The notes below the pieces were generated by a model that saw only the letters and a program-made list of their open reading frames with translations, was not told the DNA's origin and did no database searches. From a virus: DNA of 24,713 nt. Position numbers and translations under genes: made by a program. The DNA lies in the IMG/VR virus record IMGVR_UViG_3300031749_000034, positions 1 to 24,713 of that record. One strand, given 5' to 3'. This document shows positions 1 to 8,000 of the stretch, piece after piece; position 1 is the stretch's first letter, and the number at the start of each line of letters is the position of its first letter.

Positions 1-130
1 GGCGTGCACGGCCCGTGCTTCACGTATGCTTCACTTTCCCCGGATAAGGTGAGACAAAGTGAGGCATTTGGCCGCCGGCTCGCGCTGGAAGCCAGCGACG
101 TCATTCATCGCACAAGTCATTGATTTGGAA
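1..130. other. Probable host flank, no gene seen
   Basis: This stretch lies beyond the CCA end of the tRNA fragment at 131-180. If that fragment is an attachment-site remnant, this is host chromosome downstream of the target tRNA. I see no convincing coding frame. A small perfect hairpin is present at 83-97 (6-bp stem, 3-nt loop). It has no T-run on either side, so I do not call it a terminator. Confidence 0.4.
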
Positions 131-180
131 TGGTGCCGACACCCAGGATTGAACTGGGGACCTACTGATTACGAATCAGA
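131..180 (-). tRNA. 3' fragment of tRNA-Thr(CGT); prophage attachment-site core
   Basis: Read on the minus strand, these 50 nt match tRNA positions 27-76. They hold an anticodon stem, loop TTCGTAA with anticodon CGT (complement at 171-173), a five-base variable loop AGGTC, a 5-bp T stem CCCAG/CTGGG around loop TTCAATC, a 7-nt acceptor strand, discriminator A and encoded CCA (131-133). Position 27 is T opposite T43, so the stem is broken exactly where similarity stops. The next 100 nt (181-280) contain no D arm or 5' acceptor strand. Tyrosine integrases often recombine within the anticodon region of tRNA genes and leave a 3' copy at the distal prophage end. The polarity fits: the missing 5' half faces the phage genes and the CCA end faces the presumed host. 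The restored tRNA should lie at the other prophage end, outside this window. Confidence 0.82.
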
Positions 181-422
181 CAACAACCCTTTAAAATCAA
201 GGCGTTGTACACTTCGTTCTGGTCATGTTCACCCATATGATAATCAGTGATTATCTATGGAGTGTAAAACATAAATGGGCAATTTCGGGGCTCGGCCGGC
301 GGCGGCGCGCTCCGATTTCCCGCACCTTCCGGCGGCGCCCCCCGGGCGCGCCATGTTAAATTCCGTCCCTCATTTGAGGCGGCGGAAAGTGACCAGGCCG
401 CCGCCGCTGCCCAGGAGAAACG
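181..422. other. Non-coding prophage edge and leader of the plus-strand gene
   Basis: The first 110 bases (181-290) are AT-rich compared with the rest of the window and hold the dyad at 239-255. The remainder is GC-rich. A hairpin with 8-bp GGCGGCGG/CCGCCGCC arms (378-385 and 398-405, 12-nt loop) ends eight bases before the Shine-Dalgarno AGGAG at 413-417. It could restrain translation of the gene at 423. The minus-strand frame open through this region is antisense to real genes and lacks recognisable content. Confidence 0.4.
239..255. promoter_or_regulatory. Perfect 17-bp dyad near the att core
   Basis: GATAATCA-G-TGATTATC is a perfect inverted repeat with 8-bp arms and a one-base centre, in the AT-rich stretch between the att core and the first phage gene. 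The att core itself is dyadic around the anticodon (CTGATT/AATCAG), and the two share AATCAG/TGATT half-sites. It may bind a recombination protein (integrase or excisionase) or a repressor controlling the plus-strand gene at 423. No matching promoter boxes are clear. Confidence 0.45.
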
Positions 423-1106
423 ATGCTCCAGATCGGTGTGCAATCGACGGTCGATCGGCTGATCGCCAGCCTCGACGCCTTCAGTCCCGACCAGTTCCCC
501 TTCACCGTTGCCAAGGCCCTGACGAAGACGGCGCAGGACGCCCAGGCGGCCGTCCGCGAGGCGATGCCGGTCGAGTTCATCCTCCGCCGGGACTGGATTG
601 TGAAGGGCATCAGGATCGAGCCGGCGCGGAAGGATCACCTGGTTGCCCTCGTCTACTCGAAAGACCCGTTCATGGGGCGGCAGGAATACGGCGGCGAGAA
701 GATGCCGAAGTTGGGCGGCCGGTATATCGCCATCCCCATGAAGGGCGCCCGCCCGAGCGATCGCGACCTGATCCCGACCGAGCTTCTCCCGCAGAACATG
801 CCTCGCGGTCTCTACCGCACGAGCCGGCGCACCGGGCTGCCGCACGCCAGCAACAAGGGCCCGCACGGCGCCGCATTCATCATGCGGGCAACCGATGGCC
901 GGATGTATCTCGTGCGGCGGTTGGGAAAGACGCTGCAGTTCCTCTACCGCCTCGAGGACGCAACCGAGGTGCGGCCGAGGCTGAACATGCGGGAGATCAC
1001 CCTGCGGGTGGTGCATCAGCGATTCGCGCAGAATCTGATGGTCGCGGCCCGTGAGGCTATGGCCACCCGGCGGGCGGCCGGCGCGCTCTCCGATGTCGAG
1101 GCTTAG
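423..1106 (+). CDS. Putative tail-completion-like protein (gpZ/HK97 gp10-like), opposite strand
   Basis: This 227-residue protein is the only plus-strand gene. The start has a clear Shine-Dalgarno (AGGAG, 5 nt before ATG). The N-terminal half is a helical segment ending in an Arg-rich FILRRDWIVKGIRI stretch. A conserved-looking block RQEYGGEK..LGGRYIAIP follows, then a strand-rich part (MYLVRRLGKTLQFLYRL) and a final amphipathic helix. This layout recalls phage minor tail proteins of the gpZ/HK97 gp10 type. That is my recognition of a pattern and not a proven family match. No Z gene is found at its usual place between the connector genes and U, which gives weak support. Its TAG (1104-1106) overlaps the TAA of the convergent HNH gene within the tetranucleotide TTAG. 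Because it sits at the prophage edge on its own leader, it could instead be a separately expressed accessory gene. Confidence 0.6.
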   Translation: MLQIGVQSTVDRLIASLDAFSPDQFPFTVAKALTKTAQDAQAAVREAMPVEFILRRDWIVKGIRIEPARKDHLVALVYSKDPFMGRQEYGGEKMPKLGGRYIAIPMKGARPSDRDLIPTELLPQNMPRGLYRTSRRTGLPHASNKGPHGAAFIMRATDGRMYLVRRLGKTLQFLYRLEDATEVRPRLNMREITLRVVHQRFAQNLMVAAREAMATRRAAGALSDVEA

Positions 1107-1549
1107 CCGACTTCCGGCTTCACAACCTCGACGCCTGCCTTCTCGCCGAGCTGGGCCATCCAGATGGGTCCGGTGAGGTTGTGGATGCCGCCGCCGGGCA
1201 GGCGGTGATGATGGCGGCAGAGCACGACCAGGTTGCGGATATCGTCCGGCGTGGCGACCGGCTCGTCGCCCTTCTCGTGCCCGAAGCCATAGAAGTCGAT
1301 CTGGCGGAGCGCGGTCAGCACCTTGGCCGGATCCATGTTGCCCCATTCGGCCCACTCGAAGATGTGGTGCGTCTCGCGCTGCTCGCGGCTGCCGCAGATC
1401 CGGCAGGGCAGGTCGAGCCGGTCGATCAGGATGTGCCGGGCATGGCGATAGGCCGGGCTCTCGGCGCGCTCCTCGTGCGCCGGGTATTCGACCACCTCGG
1501 TGATGGTCTCGACCCGCTCATGCGCGGGGACGATGTCGCCGTCGCTCAT
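1103..1549 (-). CDS. HNH endonuclease
   Basis: This 148-residue protein has an HNH (beta-beta-alpha metal) nuclease motif. C49-x2-C52 is followed by the paired histidines H61-H62, then N106 and C111-x2-H114. The two Cys pairs would bind structural zinc, and H61/H62, N106 and H114/H115 supply the metal and catalytic positions. The ATG at 1547-1549 overlaps the holin stop as ATGA, which fixes this start over longer upstream options. HNH proteins of tailed phages usually sit beside the terminase and help packaging. This one is the last gene of the late operon, so a packaging role or a free-standing homing-type nuclease are both possible. The N-terminal 45 residues are acidic and unassigned. Confidence 0.85.
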   Translation of the reverse strand: MSDGDIVPAHERVETITEVVEYPAHEERAESPAYRHARHILIDRLDLPCRICGSREQRETHHIFEWAEWGNMDPAKVLTALRQIDFYGFGHEKGDEPVATPDDIRNLVVLCRHHHRLPGGGIHNLTGPIWMAQLGEKAGVEVVKPEVG

Positions 1550-1968
1550 TGTGCCCCCTTCGGCGCGACACCCTTGAGCTTCTCGTAGGTCCGCATACCG
1601 CCGAGGCCGAGCATGGCAAAGACCAGCCGGGACAGGTCGCCCATGGGCACCTGCGGCAGCGCCGCGGCACCCGGATGCACCACCTGCAGGATCCAGTTGC
1701 CCACCGGGTTCCCGATGAACTGCCAGGCGAGGCCCACGCCGCCGACCCAACCGATGAACGGGCGCCAGCCGGCGACGAAGATGCTCTTGTTGTTTGCCTC
1801 GGCCGCGTCGACCGCCAGCTGCTGCTTGTTGGCGTCCGCGACGAAGTTGAGCATCTCCGTCGTGGCTTCGGCCTCGGCCTTCGCCTTGGCCTCCGGATCC
1901 GGGATGTAGCTGGCGAGCCTCGAAATCACCGGGGTGAGGAAGCTCGTGAAGTCGAACAGGCCTGCCAT
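1546..1968 (-). CDS. Holin, GTA three-TM family-like
   Basis: This 140-residue protein resembles the holin family first defined for release of gene transfer agents. It has a short N-terminal part, a charged helix rich in Ala, Glu and Lys (about residues 25-60), the typical segment AGWRPFIGWVGGVGLAW (66-82), and a final hydrophobic helix (113-124) before a basic tail. Such holins permeabilise the inner membrane so that the endolysin reaches the wall. Its ATG overlaps the endolysin stop by one base (TGATG) and its TGA overlaps the HNH start (ATGA), so the three are translationally coupled. The GW-R-P-x-I-GW signature makes the family call fairly firm. The number of true membrane passes is not settled by eye. 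Confidence 0.8.
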   Translation of the reverse strand: MAGLFDFTSFLTPVISRLASYIPDPEAKAKAEAEATTEMLNFVADANKQQLAVDAAEANNKSIFVAGWRPFIGWVGGVGLAWQFIGNPVGNWILQVVHPGAAALPQVPMGDLSRLVFAMLGLGGMRTYEKLKGVAPKGAQ

Positions 1969-2513
1969 CAGGCTTCTCCCTGCAGGAGGTTGTGGCCGAT
2001 CCGGCGGGCCCAGCCGCGGCCGAAGCTCGGCCAGGTGGTCAGATCGGCAAGGAACAGAAGGCGCTGCGCGTCGAAGCGGGCGATCAGTTTCGGCGGCGGG
2101 ATCAGTTTTGCGGCCTTGATGGTGATCGGCCCGAGATCCCCGTCCTCCTCGACAGCGCACGCCTGCTGCAGCCAGAGCACGGCGCGCGGGCCGGAATTGT
2201 AGATCCCGTCGAAGACCTGGGTGGCCACGCGCGGATCGAGCTCGTCGAGCCGGTAGGGACGCCAGTATCGCTCGTAGCCGATCTGCTCGGCCGTCAGGCG
2301 CGGCAGGTCTCGCATCGCGCCGGTGTAGCCGGCCGCGCGCGCCACGCGCTCGGTGACGCCCCAGCACGTCGCCCCGCCGGGATCGGCCGGGTTGTCGACG
2401 AAGCCGCCCTCGTTGCCGAGCACAAGCGCCCAGGCGGCGAGGAAGGCGGCGGAGGGCCAGCCGGCCTTACCGACGATGCCCTGCGCTTCAGGCGCGCTCG
2501 GTGACTGGCTCAT
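1968..2513 (-). CDS. Endolysin, GH108 N-acetylmuramidase with peptidoglycan-binding domain
   Basis: This 181-residue protein hydrolyses peptidoglycan for host lysis. The glycoside hydrolase 108 signature is clear: NEGGFVDNPADPGGATCWGV (residues 34-53), with E35 as the expected catalytic glutamate. The C-terminal half, from about YNSGPRAVLWLQQA to the end, fits the small peptidoglycan-binding domain usually paired with GH108. There is no cleavable signal peptide, so export through a holin is expected. I chose ATG 2511-2513 because it has AGGGGA five bases upstream and matches the usual short N-terminus. It lies inside the end of the preceding membrane-protein gene (26-nt overlap). Confidence 0.9.
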   Translation of the reverse strand: MSQSPSAPEAQGIVGKAGWPSAAFLAAWALVLGNEGGFVDNPADPGGATCWGVTERVARAAGYTGAMRDLPRLTAEQIGYERYWRPYRLDELDPRVATQVFDGIYNSGPRAVLWLQQACAVEEDGDLGPITIKAAKLIPPPKLIARFDAQRLLFLADLTTWPSFGRGWARRIGHNLLQGEA

Positions 2514-2817
2514 TCGGGTCCCCTTTCGTGTTGGCGTGGATGGCGTCGAGGATCTCGCGGTGCTCCTGCAGGCGCTGCGCGTGCTCCGCCATCGCCTCCT
2601 TGTGCTGGGCATGCAGGATCAGAAAGCCGATCAGGAAGGTGATGATCGTGGTGCCGGTGTTGATCAGCAGCTCGTAGAAGGTGTTGGTGAACCCGATCCA
2701 GAAGCCGAAGAAAAACCAGATGGCGACCAGGGCGGCGGCGATACCGAAGGCATAGCGGGTGCTGGCTGCCCGCAGGGCGGCGTCGGCGAAGCTGTCAAAA
2801 TCGAAACGGATGAGCAT
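2488..2817 (-). CDS. Small two-TM protein with low-affinity iron permease-like motif; candidate holin
   Basis: This 109-residue protein has two strong hydrophobic segments (about 22-42 and 52-69) and a charged C-terminal helix (QHKEAMAEHAQRLQEHREIL). The second segment, INTGTTIITFLIGFLI, closely resembles the TGTT-x2-TF signature I associate with low-affinity iron permease family proteins. Such a small, two-helix version next to an endolysin could act as a holin or antiholin instead of a transporter. That is inference from context. ATG 2815-2817 overlaps the preceding stop by one base (TGATG), which decides the start over the longer upstream frame. Confidence 0.7.
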   Translation of the reverse strand: MLIRFDFDSFADAALRAASTRYAFGIAAALVAIWFFFGFWIGFTNTFYELLINTGTTIITFLIGFLILHAQHKEAMAEHAQRLQEHREILDAIHANTKGDPNEPVTERA

Positions 2818-3143
2818 CAGGGCGATCCGCCCGCGCGCGATGGCTGCGCACCGGTCGGCCCCCACCGGTCGATCAGCCTTTGGTTCAACGTCGCGAGCTG
2901 CGAATCGATCTCGTAAAGCAGCGTCTGCTGGCCGGTTATCGTGGCCTCGATCTTGGTGATCCGCCGCTCATGGTCGGCGACTTCCATCTGCAGAGTGGTC
3001 GATGCGCTGCTGAACGAGTAGATCGCGGTGCCGACCGACATCGCCGCGATGATCCACGGAACAACCCGCGCGAGGGTGAGCGGGCTGTTCGCGTGCTTTT
3101 CGATTTCGGTCATACGGTGAAGCGCCTCGATCCAGCTGGTCAC
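2817..3143 (-). CDS. Single-TM protein with coiled coil, lysis-block membrane protein
   Basis: This is a 108-residue protein if started at GTG 3141-3143, which has GAGG seven bases upstream. A later in-frame ATG (3111-3113) has a poorer site. One hydrophobic helix (about residues 28-48) is followed by a heptad-like helix, MEVADHERRITKIEATITGQ and onward, ending in a Pro/Gly-rich tail. The shape, one N-terminal anchor and a periplasmic coiled coil, is that of an inner-membrane spanin. It may also be a holin-associated protein. No overlapping lipoprotein (outer spanin) reading frame is evident. It is preceded by one of the only sizeable gaps in the operon (56 nt). Confidence 0.6.
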   Translation of the reverse strand: MTSWIEALHRMTEIEKHANSPLTLARVVPWIIAAMSVGTAIYSFSSASTTLQMEVADHERRITKIEATITGQQTLLYEIDSQLATLNQRLIDRWGPTGAQPSRAGGSP

Positions 3144-3199
3144 AACGAAACCTCGTGCTGCTGCGATGATACCGAGGGGCGGGTCGTTTCGCTCGCCGG

Positions 3200-3220
3200 T
3201 TATTGCGGGTTCTTCGTGGT
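3200..3220 (-). repeat. TTKNPQ-stop element, copy B (end of 103-residue protein)
   Basis: The same six residues and TAA end an unrelated protein, with three synonymous differences from copy A. The next gene starts 56 nt later, almost the same spacing as for copy A. Confidence 0.7.
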
Positions 3221-3511
3221 GAGGACCGGCTCGGTGTCGTTGTTCGACCAGTGCCAGATCTCCCGGCCGAGCGTGCCGGGCTGAAGCGCCAGCGCGCAGT
3301 GGTCCGGATTGCGGGTGAAGATCCAGAACAGCCAGGTCAGCATCCGGCACGCGATCGCCGCCCAGCGGTCGCCCGCCGCGCGCGCCCGGGCGATGCGCCG
3401 GCTCATGTTCTCATTGGGATCGCCCAGGGTGAGCGTGTTCAGCGTCTTGTCCGCGAGCTCGAGGACATTCACCACCAGCTGGCGGACGCCACGGCAAAGG
3501 GCGCAACTCAT
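3200..3511 (-). CDS. Conserved phage protein of unknown function, TTKNPQ tail
   Basis: This 103-residue protein contains the string ADKTLNTLTLGDPNENMSRR, a hydrophobic stretch LTWLFWIF and RNPDHC. I recognise this arrangement (a GDP/GSPDE-type motif, then a DHC motif) from small uncharacterised proteins near lysis genes in other tailed phages. No biochemical role is known to me. ATG 3509-3511 overlaps the preceding stop as ATGA, so the upstream extension is not used. Its last six residues, TTKNPQ, are identical to those of the portal protein encoded 19 kb away (see the repeat entries). Cys residues at the N-terminus (CALC) and near the middle could bind metal, but this is not certain. Confidence 0.7.
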   Translation of the reverse strand: MSCALCRGVRQLVVNVLELADKTLNTLTLGDPNENMSRRIARARAAGDRWAAIACRMLTWLFWIFTRNPDHCALALQPGTLGREIWHWSNNDTEPVLTTKNPQ

Positions 3512-4062
3512 GCGATCGTCACCGAAGCCGCCGGGAAGCTGGTCATTCCGGTCGGTAGGGTGTTCGTCCGCCGAATGGATTTGAGCAGCCCGACATAGGC
3601 GCCGATGGCGGTGGCGAAAGCCTTGAACTGCGCCGCGGTGAAGGTGTGCAGCGTGTTGCCGGTATCGGGCCACTGGATGGTGGTCTGACCGTCGAGGAAC
3701 TGCCCGTTCGTCTCAAAGGCAAGCACCTCGGCCTGCAGGTCGCCCTGCGATTCGGCGTCGATCGCATAGGTCGCGTTCAGCGCCGGCGTGGCGTCGCTGG
3801 TCAGCTGCACAGTCCCGAACATGGCTGCGCTCGCCTGCTGTGCCAAGCTGATCGGCGGCGGCGTATAGGCACCGATCGGCACGGTAGCGGCGGCGGCGAC
3901 GATCGCGTCGAACACGGTGACGCCATGCGCCTCGACATCGTCCTTCGACGCGGTGAATGGAATGGCGGCCGTGCCCAGCTCCTTGAACACCACCTGGGCA
4001 TCGATCGCCGTCTGCGCGGTATTCGCCCAGGCCGGCTTCGAGTAGGAGACCATCGTCAGCAT
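3508..4062 (-). CDS. Tail fibre accessory protein with DUF4376-like C-terminus
   Basis: This 184-residue protein lies directly after the tail fibre gene (one base between TGA and ATG). The N-terminal part (AKDD-like KDDVEAHGVTVFDAIVA) resembles small accessory proteins that accompany fibres. The C-terminal part, including WPDTGNTLHTFTAAQFKAFA, fits the DUF4376 domain found in many phage fibre-associated proteins. A role in fibre assembly or as a fibre tip component is inferred from this domain and the location. A second ATG nine bases downstream could be used. The first has AGGA nine bases before it. Confidence 0.72.
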   Translation of the reverse strand: MLTMVSYSKPAWANTAQTAIDAQVVFKELGTAAIPFTASKDDVEAHGVTVFDAIVAAAATVPIGAYTPPPISLAQQASAAMFGTVQLTSDATPALNATYAIDAESQGDLQAEVLAFETNGQFLDGQTTIQWPDTGNTLHTFTAAQFKAFATAIGAYVGLLKSIRRTNTLPTGMTSFPAASVTIA

Positions 4063-4063
4063 G

Positions 4064-5074
4064 TCACGCGATCCTTATGAACAGGCCGCCTTGAGAGGCA
4101 TTGCCGGGAGCGAGGCCTCCCATGGACTGCCAAGTGCCTGAAACATTGTAGCTTGTGGCGCCGCCGCTCCCCATTGTCTGAAGCGCGGAGCCGTTTACCT
4201 GCTGGCCCGGATTAAGACCAAACGAGCTCGCATTGTAGTAAAGCCAAGCATAGGTCCCGACACCCAAAGATGAATTCGGGATATTGCTTACCGACCCGGC
4301 CGAGTTCGCATAGTTCGCCGTCCCGGCGGAGTTGGCGTAGTTCACCGAGAAGTTCGACGGGTTCCACACCTGCATTGTGATCCCGTCGCTGGATCCCCAC
4401 AGCCAGGGCGGCTGACCACCTTGACCTGCCCAGTTCCATGTCGAGGTGCCGGCCGAGGTCTGCAGGTGGCTGGCATTGTAGGCGGTGTCGCCGGTGCCGA
4501 GCGCGCCGAGGGCGGTCCGCGCCGCCGCCGCCGTTGTGGCACCCGTACCGCCCTGGGCGATGCTGAGCGCTGTCGTCAGACCCGTGAGGCTGGTGATGTC
4601 GCTGTTGGCGCCGGAGGCGGCGTAGCTGCCCGCCGCCTGGTAGTTCCCCGCCGGCTGCGCGCCGATCGTCGAGAGCAGCTGCGCGGCGGTGAGCACGATA
4701 TAGGCGGTGCCCCCGCCGTTGATCTGGATGAAGGATCCCGCATTCGTACTCGAGGGCACCGGCACCGGGCTCGCGGCATTCGCGATCGACGTATCGACAT
4801 ACCGCTTCGTTGCCGCCTCCAGCGGCGACGTCGGGTCCTGCCCGAGCGTGACGGTGGTGACCGCGAGGTTGACGGTCCAGGCCGACCAGGTGCCGGCGGA
4901 TGCGCTCCAGCTCTCCCAGCGGTAGGTCGCCGGGTTCCAGCGGATCGCCTGGTCGGGCAGGTTGGTGCCGGCACCACCCTGCATCTGGGTGAGGGCGTCA
5001 TTGTCCCGCGCCTGCATCAGCGACAGGAAGTCAGCATAGGTGCTGCTGAGGGTGGGTTGCGACCAGTCGGCCAT
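4064..5074 (-). CDS. Tail fibre protein
   Basis: This 336-residue protein shows a typical fibre layout. The N-terminal part contains RWNPATYRWESW, a common virion-attachment feature. It is followed by LEAATKRYVDTSIANA and the shaft motif AQGGTGATTAAAARTALGAL, which is characteristic of phage fibres. The last 130 residues are rich in Asn, Ser, Gly and Tyr with a short internal repeat (VNYANSAGTANYANSAG), and probably form the receptor-binding tip. Its codons there are less GC-rich than in neighbouring genes, as expected for an exchanged fibre tip. ATG 5072-5074 follows the J stop after one base, and the 20-residue upstream extension is therefore rejected. Confidence 0.88.
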   Translation of the reverse strand: MADWSQPTLSSTYADFLSLMQARDNDALTQMQGGAGTNLPDQAIRWNPATYRWESWSASAGTWSAWTVNLAVTTVTLGQDPTSPLEAATKRYVDTSIANAASPVPVPSSTNAGSFIQINGGGTAYIVLTAAQLLSTIGAQPAGNYQAAGSYAASGANSDITSLTGLTTALSIAQGGTGATTAAAARTALGALGTGDTAYNASHLQTSAGTSTWNWAGQGGQPPWLWGSSDGITMQVWNPSNFSVNYANSAGTANYANSAGSVSNIPNSSLGVGTYAWLYYNASSFGLNPGQQVNGSALQTMGSGGATSYNVSGTWQSMGGLAPGNASQGGLFIRIA

Positions 5075-5075
5075 G

Positions 5076-8000
5076 TCAGACTCCGTTCGCGGTCCAGCCG
5101 GCGTTGCCGCTGACGCGGTTGCCGGCATTGTCAAAGAGGTAGATCGAGAACCCGGTCGGGTTCGGCACGTCCTGGAAGTCGTAGACCGCCTGCACCGGCG
5201 TCGTGCCCTGCGGGGTGACGGAGATCGAGCTCACGTCGATGAAGCTCTTGTTGAAGGTAACCGGCGTGCCATTCGCATCGCTGGCACTGCAGACCGCTGT
5301 GCCGTTATCCGAAATCTGCTTGACCTCGAGCTTGATGTTCAGCCCGGTGATCCGGAGCAGGTCACCCGCCGCGCCCGCGACATTCAAGATCACCCGGACA
5401 TAGCGGAATGCGGTGGCATAGACGCGGGTCGTGTTCGCATACGTGGTCCAGGTGGAATTGTCCGGTGATGTCTCGATGGTGACCGTGAGGCTCGGTGCGC
5501 CGGCGATCACATTCGACGAGGGGGTCACCACGATCTGCGAGGCGGCAAGGGTGGTGCCGTAATCGATTGCCTCGGTATAGGTCGCCGATCCCGGCGAGGG
5601 TTCGATGAACAGCGTATCGCCGGCGTTCACCTGGTCCTGCGGCGTGCTCCAGCCCTGGTTGGTGAAGTGCGCCTCATAGGTCGTGGTGATGTCGACCGGC
5701 GCGACCAGCGAGCCGTTGGTATCGGGGGCGGCATTCGTCTTGGTGCCGGCGAAGGTGCTGTCCAGATTGTAGTGCAGCACGTAATCCGGCGGCTGCGCCA
5801 CGGTGGCCGTGATCGTGTAGGCCGGCCCGACATTGCCCGCCGTATCCACCGGCGAAATGCTGAATGTGTAAAGGCCGCCCTCCGTCTCGAAGACGGCGGC
5901 GAACAGGCCGTTGATATTGCCGATCGCCTGGCCGTCCTGGCTGAGCACATAGTGATCGATCGGCAGCGTTCCGGCCGCCGCCGTCCATTTCAGCAGCACA
6001 TTGTTGTCGATCACCGAGACGGTCGCGCCGGTGACCTGCGGGAAGACCGCGGTCAGTGACACCGATCCCTGCGAGACCCGGTTGCCACCGATATCGACCG
6101 CGACCACGGTGAAGGTCTGCGCGCCGGCCCAGTTCACCTTCAGGGTGAAGGTCGTGCCCTTCACCGTGCCGATCACGGTGCCGGCGCCATTCGCCACCTC
6201 GTAATGGTCGATCGCCAGCGGGCCGATGACCGCATTCCAGGAGAGCACGGCATTGTCGCCGGCGAAGCGCGCGGCAACGGTGAGTGCCGAGGCGGCCGGG
6301 ATCTGAACCGAGACCAGCGCAGCATCGGCCGAGTAGACGCCGCTGGTGCTGAGCGCCTTGACCAGCCAGTCGGCCGCATCGACGAGGTCGTTGGTGCCGG
6401 CAACGAAGGTGGTGGCGTTCACCTGCCCGGCGACACTGGCCGTGTCCCATGACGCGCCGCGGCGGATCTCGTAGGCGGCGATATCGACATCCGGGTTCCG
6501 CGCCCAGGACAGGATCAGCCCGTTGTTCGGATCGAACCCGTAGGTCAGGCCCTGCACGTCGGATGGCGGCGCCTGCTTGCCGAGCAGCTGCACCGTCACC
6601 TCGGTATAGCTCATGCTGAGCTTCTGCTGCGGCCCGAAGGTCCAGACCCGGACCACATAGGAGCCGGGATCCGCCTTGCCGACGGTGAAGCTGTTGCTCG
6701 GCGTGTTGGCATAGTTCCAGTTGCCGGAATCCTTCTGCCAGGCGACCTGGTAGCCGATGCCGCCTGACACGTCCGGCCAGGAGATTTCCGCCATCGAGAA
6801 GATCGTCGACTGGAAGGCGTAGAGCGATTCCTGAACGATCACGGCGGATGGCGAGGCGGGCGGGATGGTCAGATCGGTAATCGCCTGCTCGACCAGCGCC
6901 GCGCCATCCTCGATCGCCGCATACTTGCTCGGGTTGTGCGCCAGCGCGGTGATGGTGAACTCGCCCGGCTGGCTCTCGGTGATCTGGATGACCCGGAACA
7001 GCTGGGCGGCGATCGCCGGGATCTCGAGGATCCAGAGTGCCTGTGCCTGCGGCGCGCTCGCCAGCGCAGCGGTCAGGGAGATGACCGGCGCATTGGTCAC
7101 CGAGGTGTCGATCCCCTGCACCGTGCCGCTCTCGATCGTGCCGTCGAGCGCAATGACCGAGAGCGTGCCGCCGGTGGGATCGATTGCCGCGCCGTTATTG
7201 TCGACCAGGGCGTGATCGAGGGTGATGGTGGTGGTGGTCGCAGCGCTGATCCGGCCGCCCATGCGCTGGCCGGCGCGCACGGTGTCGGCGACCTTGATGA
7301 TGTCGCCCGGCCGCACCATGGCGGCGTCGAGCCCGACCTTGAAGCTGACCGTCTCGGTCTCGTACTGCTCGCTGTAGAGCAGCCACTGCCCGACCCGATG
7401 CGCCTGGCCGCGCGAGGTGCAGCCAAAGGCAGTGACCTGGGCGACGATCGCGCCGTATTTCTGGATCAGGGCGTCGTTGCCGACATACTCGACATACTTG
7501 GCGCCGAGGTCGTTCATGTTCTGCCAGGTCACCATCGCGATGGTGTGGCGCGCCTTCAGGCTCGATCCGGTATAGGTGAAGTCGCCGTCGATCACGTTGG
7601 CATTGGTGAACAGCGCCACCGGATCGGCGGGCGCGTCCTGCACCGCGGTGACGGTGCCGGTCGACCAGAACGGCATGCCGCGGAACACGCTGGCGAGATC
7701 CTGAATGACCTTGAACGCCGCCTGCCGGGTGTTGATCCAGCAATTGCAGGTAAAGCGCGGTTCGGTCCCGCCGAACCCGTCCGGCACGAGCTCGTCGCAA
7801 TACTGCGCGATCTGGTAGAGCGACCACTTGTCGATCTGCGAGGCGACAACGAACTGGCCGAGCCCGTATCGCTCATTGGTCAGCAGGTCGTAGAAGCACC
7901 AGGCCGGATTGTCGGTCCACGCGATCTGGAAGGTGCCATCCCAGGCGCCGCTATAGGCGCGGGTCGCCGGATCGTAATTCGAGGGCACCTGCACCCGGAG

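Noticed and set aside
83-97. Hairpin as terminator for the tRNA
   Set aside because: A 6-bp stem without a T-run on either strand.
255-1355. 366-residue minus-strand open frame at the prophage edge
   Set aside because: It is antisense to the gene at 423-1106 and overlaps HNH in another frame. It is Arg/Gly/Pro-rich without motifs, as expected from GC-rich antisense.
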